Source: JBCBTD01 sp039818825
GTDB lineage: Bacteria > Pseudomonadota > Alphaproteobacteria > Geminicoccales > Geminicoccaceae
Direction: 5' to 3'
NCBI GenBank assembly: GCA_039818825.1
Contig: JBCBTD010000002.1
Coordinates: 1-64,000 of the forward strand
Length of the DNA: 64,000 nucleotides
The position numbers were made by a program, and so were the translations under genes. Below are positions 51,409-59,633 of the stretch, one piece after another. Position 1 is the stretch's first letter. Each line of letters opens with the position of its first letter. Below the pieces are notes generated by a model that ran no database searches, had not been told where the DNA came from, and saw only the letters and a list, made by a program, of their open reading frames with translations.

Positions 51409-53985
51409 GTGCGCTGGCTGCTGCCGGTTCTTTGTGTCTGGCTGATGGCGTGGCCCGCGGCGGCCCAGGATGGCCTCCACGACCGCCCGGTCCTGGTCCT
51501 CGACCCGGGCTTCCACACCGCGCCGATCAGACGCGCCGACGTCGACGAAGCCGGCCGCTTCGCCGTCACCGCTTCCGAAGACCGCAACGTCCGCCTGTTC
51601 GACGCGGCCGACGGCCGCCTGCTCCGCACCCTCCGCCTGCCCACCGGCCCCGGCAATGTCGGCAAGGCCTACGCCGTCGCCATCAGCCCCGATGCCAGCC
51701 TCGTCGCCGCTGGCGGGTGGACGAATGCGGCCGCACGCGGTGGCCATCCCATCTACCTCTTCGACCGCAAGAGCGGTGCCCTGGTCCAGCGCCTCGACGG
51801 CCTGCCGGACGTCGTCAACCACCTCGCTTTCTCGCCAGACGGCCGCTTCCTCGCCGCATCCCTCTGGGGAGCGAACGGCGTCCGCGTCTACGACCGCGAT
51901 GCCGACTGGGCCGAGGTCTTCGCCGACCAAGACTATGGCGACAGCAGCTACGGTGCCGCCTTCACCAAGGACGGCCGGCTGGCAACGACGAGCGATGATG
52001 GCCGCATCCGCCTCTACGGACCCGGCCCGGCGTTCGCGAAGCGGGCCGAGATCACCGCCCCTGACGGCGCCCGGCCCTTCGGCCTCGCCTTCCGCCCACA
52101 GGGCGATCGCCTCGCCGTCGGCTATGAGGACACCACCGCCGTCAGCCTGCTCGACACCACCACCCTCACCCCGCGCCAAGTCCCCGACACCGCCGACCTT
52201 ACCGGCGGCAATCTCTCGAAGATCGCCTGGTCGGCCGACGGCGAGACGCTGTTCGCGGGGGGAAGCTACCCGCTGTCTGGCCGGTCTGAGGTCATCGCCT
52301 GGGCCGAGGCAGGCACCGGCGCGCGCCGGGCGCTGCCGGCCAGCGCCAACACCATCATGAGCCTGGCGCCGCTGCCGGCGGGCGACCTGCTGGTTGCTGC
52401 CACCGACCCCTACCTCGCCCGCCTCGCCACCGACGGCACCTCCCTCTGGACCCTCGGCCCGCCACAGGCCAACTTTCGGGCGGTTTCGGCTGGTGCGCTC
52501 AACGTCTCTGCCGACGGCACCGTCGTCGACTTCGGCTACGAGCCATCGGGTGCCAATCCTGCCCGCTTCGACCTCGCCGCACTCGACCTGACCCTCGACC
52601 CAACCGCCGACGACCGCACCGCCAAGCCCCGCCACGACGGCCTGCCGGTCGAGAACTGGTTCGATCACACCCGCCCGACCCTCGACGGCGAGCCGCTGCC
52701 GCTCCAGCCCCATGAGATCTCTCGCAGCCTAGCCATCCACCCCGCGGGCGACCGCTTCGTCCTCGGTGCCGATTGGTCTCTCCGCGCCTTCGACGACACC
52801 GGCACGGAGTTGTGGCAGCGCCCAGCCCCCGGCGTCACCTGGGCCGTCAACGTCACCGGCGACGGCCGCCTCGTCGTCGCCGCCTATGGCGACGGAACCC
52901 TCCGCTGGCACGCCATGGGCGACGGCCGCGAGCTGCTCGCCTTGTTCCCGCTCCAGGACCGCAAGAACTGGGTCGCCTGGACGCCCGAGGGCTACTATGC
53001 GGCGACTCCCGGTGCCCACGGCGTGCTGCGCTGGCACGTCAACCGCGGCTGGGACGAGGCGCCCGAAGCCATCCCGGTCGAGAACGTCGCTGGCCTGCGC
53101 CGCCCCGACGTCTTGCCTTTGGTGCTGCAGGAGCTGGACGTCGTCCGCGCCCTCGGCCTCGCCCAGTTCGCCGCTGACCGCCGCGCCATCGTTCGTGCCA
53201 CCGGCGCCAGCATCGCCCCGGGTGCCCGGCTCCACGTGCTGGCCATGGGCGTCAGCGACTACGGTGACGCCGCCAGGCACCTGCGGCTGAGCTACGCCCA
53301 CAAGGACGCGCTCGACGTCGCCAGCGCCCTGGCCAGCACCCAGGGCGGGGACTTTGGCCTCTACGCCAAGGTCAACCGCCACGTGCTGCGCGACGGTGAG
53401 GTCTCCAAAGTGGCCATGCTCCGCGCGCTCGATTCGATGCGCGGGCGGATGGCCAAGGGCGAGGGCCGCGACGTCGCCGTCGTCCACTTCTCCGGCCACG
53501 GCGCCTTGGTCGACGGCAGCCTCTACCTGTTGCCCCACGAGGTGGACGCCTCGTCGCCGTCGATGATCGAGGCGACGGCGCTGCCGGTCGGCATGCTCCG
53601 CGACAAGATCGCGAAGCTCGCCGAGCACGGCCGGGTGCTGGTCCTGCTCGATGCCTGCCGGACCGGCGGCGTCACCGGCGACGACGTCGACTTCGGCCTC
53701 GACGCCCGCTCCCTCCGGTCGCAACTGGCGCGGGCCAACGTGACCGTGCTCACTTCCTCGACGGCGGAGGAAGACTCGATCGAGCGCGAGGTCTGGCAGA
53801 ACGGCGCCTTCACCGAAGCCTTCCTCGACGCCCTGAACGCCGCCGATCACGACCGCAACGGGTTGATCAGCGTCAGCGACCTCGCCGGCTACGTCGCCCT
53901 CCACGTGCCCGAGCTGACCGAGGGCGCGCACCGGCCCGACGTCGACCAGAATTTTACGGGCGAGCTGTTCGTGAGCGGGTCGTGA
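51409..53985 (+). CDS. Secreted beta-propeller protein with C-terminal caspase-like (C14) protease domain
   Basis: 858 residues. Signal peptide (RWLLPVLCVWLMAWPAAAQ). Residues about 30-560 are WD40-like repeats (for example FAVTASEDRNVRLFDAADGRLL and HLAFSPDGRFLAASLW). From about 608 a caspase domain follows: LHVLAMGVSDY, catalytic His697 in VVHFSGHGALVDG and Cys750 in LVLLDACRTGG. An EF-hand-like loop DHDRNGLISVSD lies near the end. GTG at 51409 is eight bases after GAGGAG; another GTG at 51400 is possible. Likely cleaves after Arg/Lys or Asp in the periplasm or outside. Confidence 0.9.
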   Translation: MRWLLPVLCVWLMAWPAAAQDGLHDRPVLVLDPGFHTAPIRRADVDEAGRFAVTASEDRNVRLFDAADGRLLRTLRLPTGPGNVGKAYAVAISPDASLVAAGGWTNAAARGGHPIYLFDRKSGALVQRLDGLPDVVNHLAFSPDGRFLAASLWGANGVRVYDRDADWAEVFADQDYGDSSYGAAFTKDGRLATTSDDGRIRLYGPGPAFAKRAEITAPDGARPFGLAFRPQGDRLAVGYEDTTAVSLLDTTTLTPRQVPDTADLTGGNLSKIAWSADGETLFAGGSYPLSGRSEVIAWAEAGTGARRALPASANTIMSLAPLPAGDLLVAATDPYLARLATDGTSLWTLGPPQANFRAVSAGALNVSADGTVVDFGYEPSGANPARFDLAALDLTLDPTADDRTAKPRHDGLPVENWFDHTRPTLDGEPLPLQPHEISRSLAIHPAGDRFVLGADWSLRAFDDTGTELWQRPAPGVTWAVNVTGDGRLVVAAYGDGTLRWHAMGDGRELLALFPLQDRKNWVAWTPEGYYAATPGAHGVLRWHVNRGWDEAPEAIPVENVAGLRRPDVLPLVLQELDVVRALGLAQFAADRRAIVRATGASIAPGARLHVLAMGVSDYGDAARHLRLSYAHKDALDVASALASTQGGDFGLYAKVNRHVLRDGEVSKVAMLRALDSMRGRMAKGEGRDVAVVHFSGHGALVDGSLYLLPHEVDASSPSMIEATALPVGMLRDKIAKLAEHGRVLVLLDACRTGGVTGDDVDFGLDARSLRSQLARANVTVLTSSTAEEDSIEREVWQNGAFTEAFLDALNAADHDRNGLISVSDLAGYVALHVPELTEGAHRPDVDQNFTGELFVSGS

Positions 53986-54509
53986 GCAGGAGCGCGTGGG
54001 TGGCGGTGGCGCTGCTGCTGGCGGCTCCCGCCCAGGCGGCCGAGCCGGTCGATTGGCAGCTCACCATCGCCAAGCTCGCCGCCGAGCGGACCTTGGCCCA
54101 CAACTGCGTCAGCGTGTTCAAGCAGGTCGTCGACGATCCGGGCGCGCGCGCGAGCGGCCAACTGACCTACGGCCAGGCCAAGGCCGAGATGGACGCCCTG
54201 ATCACGCAGCTCCAGGTGGCATTGATCGAGGGCATGTCGCTCGCCAACGTCGACGTGCTCGAGGGCCGGATGGGCGACGCGCTCGCCAAGCGCGATCAGG
54301 TCTGCGACCTCGCCATCGCGGCCGTGCCTCCGGACGATCGGACCACCAAGAGCGTCGAGGCCATCGTCGGCGCCGTGATCGAGGGGACCATCGGCGCCGT
54401 GGTCGATCTGATCATCCACCGCGACACCCTCGACGAAGCGCGGCGCGAGAACCTGCGCCTGGAGCTGGACGACCAGATCTGGCCGGCTTTCGGCGCCGTC
54501 GACTCCTGA
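53982..54509 (+). CDS. Small secreted helical protein coupled to the caspase gene
   Basis: 175 residues. Signal peptide (SAWVAVALLLAAPAQAA), then helices with two Cys (HNCVSVFKQV and RDQVCDLAIAAV). GTG at 53982 overlaps the caspase stop in GTGA, so synthesis is coupled. I recognise no family. Position suggests a substrate, inhibitor or partner of the caspase-like protein. Confidence 0.75.
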   Translation: MSRSAWVAVALLLAAPAQAAEPVDWQLTIAKLAAERTLAHNCVSVFKQVVDDPGARASGQLTYGQAKAEMDALITQLQVALIEGMSLANVDVLEGRMGDALAKRDQVCDLAIAAVPPDDRTTKSVEAIVGAVIEGTIGAVVDLIIHRDTLDEARRENLRLELDDQIWPAFGAVDS

Positions 54510-54719
54510 GACGCGACCGCGCGGCCGCATCGTGATACATCTCTCAGGACGATTTTCCTTGATGTTGGAGCGGGTCGGCGTGCAGGCCGCGATTACGAAA
54601 CGAAGCCAGATCAGCACTTTCTCGTGGTGTGCCAAGGGGATGCGGGTGCGTTGCGGGGTGCGCACCGGCCTGTCAAACTCCCAGCCTAGCGTGTCCATCT
54701 TGGTGGACGCACCGCGCCA
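54510..54719. other. Intergenic region before the ppk2 hairpin
   Basis: About 210 bases without a convincing gene. The part 54525-54640 is AT-richer than its surroundings (ATACATCTCTCAGGACGATT) and is the most likely promoter for ppk2. Confidence 0.4.
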
Positions 54720-54783
54720 CCCGCACACCCGACCCGGCCGCCCATGGCATCATTCCGTTGGGCGGCCGGGTGGGGTGTGCGGG
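54720..54783 (+). repeat. Long, nearly perfect hairpin in the ppk2 leader
   Basis: Arms of 24 bases at 54720-54743 and 54760-54783 are reverse complements with one mismatch; the loop of 16 bases is ATGGCATCATTCCGTT. No T run follows. It lies 69 bases before the ppk2 start, so it is probably a 5' leader structure or regulatory site, not a terminator. Confidence 0.82.
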
Positions 54784-54851
54784 CGGCTTGGAACGGCTGG
54801 ACAACGGCCCAACGTGGCCGTCGGGGCCGGCGCGCGATCGGGAGGAGCGGA

Positions 54852-55763
54852 ATGAACGACGAGCTGCACGAGAAGAGCTGGGTCGAGGCGGAGCTGGAGG
54901 ACAGCTTCGACGAAGAGTTCGAGATGGAGATCGACGACGAGCGTGTCTCCAAGGAACTGAAAGCGATCTCGACCTTACGCCACAAGTCGGAGGTGGATCG
55001 CCGCGTCTACTTCCACGAGTTGTTCCGGATGCAGGCGGAACTGGTGAAGCTGCAGGATTGGGTCGCCCACACCGGCTACAAGCTGGTCGTGATCTTCGAG
55101 GGGCGGGATTCCGCCGGCAAGGGCGGCGTCATCAAGCGCATCACCCAGCGCCTCAACCCCCGCGTCTGCCGCGTCGTGGCCCTGCCGGCGCCATCGGATC
55201 GCGCGAAGACCCGGTGGTACTTCCAACGCTACGTGCCGCACCTGCCGGCCGGTGGCGAAATGGTGCTGTTCGACCGCTCCTGGTACAACCGCGCCGGTGT
55301 CGAGCGGGTCATGGGCTTCGCCACGCCCGACCAGGTCGAAGAGTTTTTCAACGACGTCCCCGAGTTCGAGCGCATGCTGGTCCGCTCGGGCATCAAACTC
55401 GTGAAGTACTGGTTCTCCATCACCGACCAGGAGCAGCAGCTCCGCTTCATGATGCGCATCCACGACCCGATGAAGCAGTGGAAGCTCAGCCCCATGGACT
55501 TGCAGTCACGGGTACGCTGGGAGCAGTACACCAAGGCCAAAGAAGAAATGTTGGATCGCACCAACATTCCGGAAGCGCCCTGGTACATCGTCCCCGGCAA
55601 CGACAAGAAGCGCGCACGGCTCAACTGTATCAGCCATCTGTTGGAACAGGTGCCCTACGAAGAGATCCCGCACGACCCGATCCATTTGCCGGAGCGGGTG
55701 TTCAATCCGGACTACGAGCGACGGGTATTGCCGGAGAACTTGTACGTTCCGCAGCGTTACTGA
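54852..55763 (+). CDS. ppk2: Polyphosphate kinase 2
   Basis: 303 residues. Transfers phosphate between polyphosphate and nucleoside diphosphates. The PPK2 P-loop is FEGRDSAGKGGVIKRI, lid motif FDRSWYNRAGVERVMGF, and QLRFMMRIHDPMKQWKLSPMD. A short acidic N-terminal region precedes it. Single-domain, class I-like. ATG at 54852 follows GGAGGAG. A CYTH-CHAD gene elsewhere in the window also points to polyphosphate metabolism. Converges on the DMT gene with a 7-base overlap. Confidence 0.94.
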   Translation: MNDELHEKSWVEAELEDSFDEEFEMEIDDERVSKELKAISTLRHKSEVDRRVYFHELFRMQAELVKLQDWVAHTGYKLVVIFEGRDSAGKGGVIKRITQRLNPRVCRVVALPAPSDRAKTRWYFQRYVPHLPAGGEMVLFDRSWYNRAGVERVMGFATPDQVEEFFNDVPEFERMLVRSGIKLVKYWFSITDQEQQLRFMMRIHDPMKQWKLSPMDLQSRVRWEQYTKAKEEMLDRTNIPEAPWYIVPGNDKKRARLNCISHLLEQVPYEEIPHDPIHLPERVFNPDYERRVLPENLYVPQRY

Positions 55764-56661
55764 GTGGTCGGGCGGAGGCGGGCGCCGCTGGCGAGAAAGA
55801 CGCCGACACCGACGACCGCCATCGCCAGACCTTCGACGGCGGTCGGCGCTCGCCGAGCAGCCAGCCGATCAAGGTGGCCGAGCCCGGCACCAACGCTGCG
55901 GCCGCGGCGGCCTGCGATGCGCCCAGCCGGCGGATCGCCTGGGCGTAGGCGTAGATCGCCACCAGCCCGGCGAGCAGCCCTTGGGCGATCACCTGCACCG
56001 CCACGTCGCCGAGCGGCGCGGTCGCCAGGCGGCCGAGCCCGAGCGCAAGGTAAGGCGGCAGCAGCGCCAGCATCGAGTAGAGCCCGACCAGCGCCGTCGC
56101 CAGGAACGGATCGAGGCCGACGCGGCGGGCGGTCAGGGTGAAGACGGTCCAGGCGATGCACGCGCCGAGGAAGAACGCATGGCCGCGCGCCATGTCGTCG
56201 AAGCTGCCGGAGAAGACGCCGGCCTGCCAAGCGACCAGCCCCGCCGCCGAGAGCATCAAGGCGAAGCCCAGGAGCCGCCGCGCGGTTGCCCGCTCGCCCA
56301 GCAGCAAGATGCCGATGGCGCCGGTGAAGACCGGCATCAGGCCCGGGATCAGCGCGGCGGCATGACTGATCGGCGCGTGGGCCAGGCCGGCGGCGACCAG
56401 CAAGGTGAACGGCACGCCGTAGAGCGACAGCAACAGCCCGTCGCGCACGCCCGTACGGCGAACCACGGCGCGCTGACGCCAAAGAACGCCCAGCAACAGC
56501 AGCGTCGGCACGGTGACGCGGATCAGCGCCAGATCGACGGGCGCCAAAGTCGACCGGACGCCGGCCGCGGTCACGCTGAACCAGCCGGCCCAGATCGTGA
56601 CCGCCACGGCGGCGAAGGCGAGCCCGACCGCAGCCGGCTCGCGGGCCGGCTCGTCAGCCAT
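55757..56661 (-). pseudogene. EamA/DMT-family permease with an apparent frameshift near the 3' end
   Basis: Ten-helix drug/metabolite exporter pattern: AAVAVTIWAGWFSVTAAGV, LTLLVAAGLAHAPISHAAALIPG, LLLGERATARRLLGFALMLSAAGL, ASQAAAAAALVPGSATLIGW. The main frame runs to IGWLLGERRPP then becomes Arg/Ser/Ala-rich to a stop at 55702. One base later in the next frame (near 55843-55853) the expected last helix PTAVEGLAMAVVGVGVFLAS appears and ends at 55757, next to the ppk2 stop. One added C would restore it. Either a sequence error in GC-rich DNA or a real lesion. The ATG overlaps the ycgN stop by eight bases. Confidence 0.78.
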
Positions 56662-57121
56662 CGCCGGTCTCGGTCACCGGCCAATCGACCAGATGATCTT
56701 CGAACTCGTCGACCGGCACGGCCACTTCGTCGGTGGCCCGGCCGCGGATCGACGCGCCGGCCTCGTGAACGCTCGCGCGGTCACCGGTGATCAGGTGATG
56801 CCAGCCGGGCAAGCCACGGCCCTCGGCGAGCCGGCGATAGCTGCAGCTGGTCGGCAGCCACGCCAGGCGCTCCGGCCGGTCCTGGCGGACGCGGACACAG
56901 CCGGCGACCCGCTCGTTCCGCCGCGCATAGTCGCGACAGCGGCAGACGGCCGAATCCAACAGGTGGCAATGGATGTCGGTAAAGTAGACGATGCCGTCGT
57001 CCGCGTCTTCGAGCTTGACCAAGCAGCATTTGGCGCAGCCGTCGCACAGCGCCTCCCACTCCTCGCTGGTCATCGCCGCGAGCGTCACGCTCTCCCAAAA
57101 GCGGTGGCGCAGCGCCGTCAA
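56654..57121 (-). CDS. YcgN/UPF0260 cysteine-cluster protein
   Basis: 155 residues. The family pattern begins RFWESVTLAAMTSEEWEALC and continues CDGCAKCCLVKLED, HCHLLDSAVCRCRDY and LPTSCSYRRLAEGRGLPGWH; the eight or so cysteines probably bind metal or an iron-sulfur cluster. Function unknown. The TTG at 57121 overlaps the methyltransferase stop as TTGA and matches the family N-terminus better than the internal ATG. Confidence 0.86.
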   Translation of the reverse strand: MTALRHRFWESVTLAAMTSEEWEALCDGCAKCCLVKLEDADDGIVYFTDIHCHLLDSAVCRCRDYARRNERVAGCVRVRQDRPERLAWLPTSCSYRRLAEGRGLPGWHHLITGDRASVHEAGASIRGRATDEVAVPVDEFEDHLVDWPVTETGDG

Positions 57122-57840
57122 GCCTTCCACCCGCTGAGCAGCACGTGACCGGCCATCGCCCAATGTAGCTCGATGTCGACGAAGCCGGCGTCGCGCAGCC
57201 AGTCGAGCTGATCGAGCAGCCGCGACGGCCGATCCACCGGGTCCGGCTGCGCTTGGCGGTAGAGGTTCCAGTCAGCCGCTTCGAACGCCCTGAAACCGCG
57301 CTCGTCGCCGTCCATCGCCAGCGCCCGGCGCCGCACTTCGTCGTCCCACATCGCCGCCGCCATCCGCTGGCCGATGATGGTCGTCGGCGCGACCAGATCC
57401 GCCAGGACGAACACGCCACCGGGCGCCAGCGCGCCGTGGAGGTCGCGGAACAGCACCCGCTTGGCGCCGTCGTCGAGGTGGTGGACCGCCAATGACGAAA
57501 CCACCGCCCGCAACGGCGCGTCGAACCTGCGCCACGCGTCGTCCTCGAGCTCGATCAGCGCCGTGCGCAGGTTCAGGTCGTCGCCCGCAGCGGCCCGCGT
57601 CGCCGCCAGCATCGCTGGCGAGCCGTCGAGCGCCTGGACCACCGTTTCCGGCAATGCCGCGCGGAGCGCCGCCGTGGCCAAGCCTTCACCGCAGCACAGG
57701 TCGACGACGTCGCCACCAGCCGTTGCGGCGCCCACCAGCTCGACGATCAGCGCGAGCTGGCGTTCGCGTTCGGGCACCGCGTAGCGACCGAGATCGAGGA
57801 ACGTGCCGCTCTCCGCCTCGCTCCAGTTCTCGATCGCCAT
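57118..57840 (-). CDS. SAM-dependent methyltransferase
   Basis: 240 residues. Class I fold: VVDLCCGEGLATAALRAALP, ALDGSPAMLAATRAAA, VVSSLAVHHLDDGAKRVLFRDLHGALAPGGVFVLADLV. The substrate is unknown. Its stop overlaps the ycgN start (TTGA) and its ATG overlaps the VOC stop by one base, so three genes are translationally coupled. Start ATG at 57840. Confidence 0.9.
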   Translation of the reverse strand: MAIENWSEAESGTFLDLGRYAVPERERQLALIVELVGAATAGGDVVDLCCGEGLATAALRAALPETVVQALDGSPAMLAATRAAAGDDLNLRTALIELEDDAWRRFDAPLRAVVSSLAVHHLDDGAKRVLFRDLHGALAPGGVFVLADLVAPTTIIGQRMAAAMWDDEVRRRALAMDGDERGFRAFEAADWNLYRQAQPDPVDRPSRLLDQLDWLRDAGFVDIELHWAMAGHVLLSGWKA

Positions 57841-58271
57841 CAGGTCGGGTCCAGCTGCGCACCGATCCGCTCGGCCATGGCGGCATCGTCCAGCGCTTCC
57901 AGCCGCTGGGCGATCCACCACGCATTCCCGGCGACGTCGTGGACGCCGGCCGCGCGATCGCCGTAGGGCTGGTCTGCCGGCGGCATGAACGACACGGCGC
58001 CGGCCGCGAGCGCGTCGGCGTAGGTCGCGTCGCAGTCGGCGACGTAGACGTGGAGCATGGCCGTCGTCACGCTGCCGTCGCGTGCTTGCCCCATCATCAC
58101 CACCGAATCGCCGATCTGCAGCGACGCATGGACCATCCGACCATCGGGGCCGCGGAATGGTCCTCGCAGCGGCTTCGCGCCGAACACTTGCCGGGCAAAG
58201 GCCAGCACGGCATCGGCTTCGGGTGTCGTGAGATAGGCTGCTACCGTCGTGTAGCCTTCAGGTACGGCCAT
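57840..58271 (-). CDS. VOC/glyoxalase-superfamily protein (PhnB-like)
   Basis: 143 residues. Two beta-alpha-beta-beta-beta modules: YTTVAAYLTTPEADAVLAFARQVFGAKPLRG and HASLQIGDSVVMMGQA, then MLHVYVADCDATYADALAAGA and YGDRAAGVHDVAGNAWWIA. PhnB-like proteins are not proven enzymes. ATG at 58271 follows GGGAGA. First gene of the coupled VOC/methyltransferase/YcgN cluster. Confidence 0.88.
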   Translation of the reverse strand: MAVPEGYTTVAAYLTTPEADAVLAFARQVFGAKPLRGPFRGPDGRMVHASLQIGDSVVMMGQARDGSVTTAMLHVYVADCDATYADALAAGAVSFMPPADQPYGDRAAGVHDVAGNAWWIAQRLEALDDAAMAERIGAQLDPT

Positions 58272-58293
58272 CGTCGTCTCCCTACCAAAGTGA

Positions 58294-59532
58294 TCAGTTT
58301 CGCCTGCCGAGTAGCCCTTTGAGGTCGCTTTCCGCATCGGCCAGCACGGCGGGCGCGATCGACCGCCGTTCGCGGACGATGCGCCGCCCCAAGGCATAGT
58401 CCGTACCGCTGTTGACGGCCTGCACCGCGACGATGCGGCCGCCGTCCAGCCCGTAGGCGGCGAAGCGTCCGGCGACCGGCGAGCCACGGACGATCCATTC
58501 CAGGTCATCGGCAGCAACGCCGACCATCTGCACCATCAGTTCGTACTGCTGCGTCCAGAACCACGGCACTTCGGTCATCTGGGTGGGCGTCCCGGTCAGT
58601 GTTCGGGCAACCGCCTTGGCCTGGTCGACGGCGTTCTGCACCGACTCGAGCCGGATGCGGCGGCCGAGGAACGCGTGGTCTTGGAGGCTGACGTCGCCGA
58701 TGGCGAACACCGCCGGGTCCGCGGTGCGCGCTGCCGCGTCGGTGATCACCCCGCCCTCGGTGGCGAGTTCTGCTGCGGCGGCAAGCTCGTCGTTGATGGC
58801 CGCGCCGACGCCGACGACGACCAAGTCCGCCGGTAGCGTGGTGCCGTCGCTCAGCCTGACCGCCTCGACGCGGGTACCGCCCTCGAGACCCGCGACGCCG
58901 ATGCCCGTACGCAGCACGACGCCGGCCGCACGGTGCCGCTCGGCAAGGTGCTCCGCAACGATCGGCGCGATGCCCCGGCTCAACACGCGCGGCAGCGCTT
59001 CGACGACGGCAACGGAGCAGCCGAGCGTCGTCAGCGACGCGGCGATCTCCATACCGATGTAGCCGCCGCCGATGACGACCGCGCGGAGGCCAGGCCTGAC
59101 ACGCCGCCGCAGGTCGTCGGTGTCGTCGATGGTCCGCAGCACCACGACGCCGTCGAGGCTGGCGCCCGGCAGCGCCAGGGTGCGCGCGCGGCTGCCGGTG
59201 GCCAGGACCAGTGTTTCGTAGCTCAGTCGCTCGCCGCCCGTGGTGGCGATCTCACGCCGGCTGCGATCCACCTCGGTGACGCGAGTATTCAAGCGGAGGT
59301 CGACGCCGAGGTCGACATAGGCGCCCTGCTTGCGGAACGTCAGGCGTTCCTTGTCGAGGTCACCCTTGAGGTAGGCTTTCGAGAGCGGCGGTCGCTCGTA
59401 GGGCGGGTGCGCTTCGTCGCCGATCAACAGGACGGGTGCGTTGCTGCCGAGCTGGCGCAGTGAGGTGGCCAACTGCATCCCCGCCTGGCCGGCGCCAACG
59501 ATCACGATGGGTCCGGAAGCGGCGGGTGGCAT
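58294..59532 (-). CDS. FAD-dependent ferredoxin/rubredoxin reductase-type oxidoreductase
   Basis: 412 residues. FAD loop IVIVGAGQAGMQLATSL, second Rossmann loop RAVVIGGGYIGMEIAASLTTLG, and DPAVFAIGDVSLQDH holding the FAD Asp. YERPPLSKAYLKGD is typical of CamA/ThcD/BphA4-type reductases that pass electrons from NADH to a ferredoxin of an oxygenase or P450. No ferredoxin or oxygenase gene is adjacent. ATG at 59532 follows GAGGA. Confidence 0.92.
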   Translation of the reverse strand: MPPAASGPIVIVGAGQAGMQLATSLRQLGSNAPVLLIGDEAHPPYERPPLSKAYLKGDLDKERLTFRKQGAYVDLGVDLRLNTRVTEVDRSRREIATTGGERLSYETLVLATGSRARTLALPGASLDGVVVLRTIDDTDDLRRRVRPGLRAVVIGGGYIGMEIAASLTTLGCSVAVVEALPRVLSRGIAPIVAEHLAERHRAAGVVLRTGIGVAGLEGGTRVEAVRLSDGTTLPADLVVVGVGAAINDELAAAAELATEGGVITDAAARTADPAVFAIGDVSLQDHAFLGRRIRLESVQNAVDQAKAVARTLTGTPTQMTEVPWFWTQQYELMVQMVGVAADDLEWIVRGSPVAGRFAAYGLDGGRIVAVQAVNSGTDYALGRRIVRERRSIAPAVLADAESDLKGLLGRRN

Positions 59533-59633
59533 CGGCGGTCCTCGGTCATCGGGGCGCATCCCCAGCGCGCGCACGATTGGCGATGTCGAAGCACTCTGGC
59601 AAGAGGGGCGGCCGAGAGGGAGTGATTCAGACC

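Noticed and set aside
51193..52713. 506-codon minus-strand frame over the caspase/propeller gene
   Set aside because: Gly/Ala/Val/Arg-rich composition without motifs; a shadow of the real plus-strand gene.
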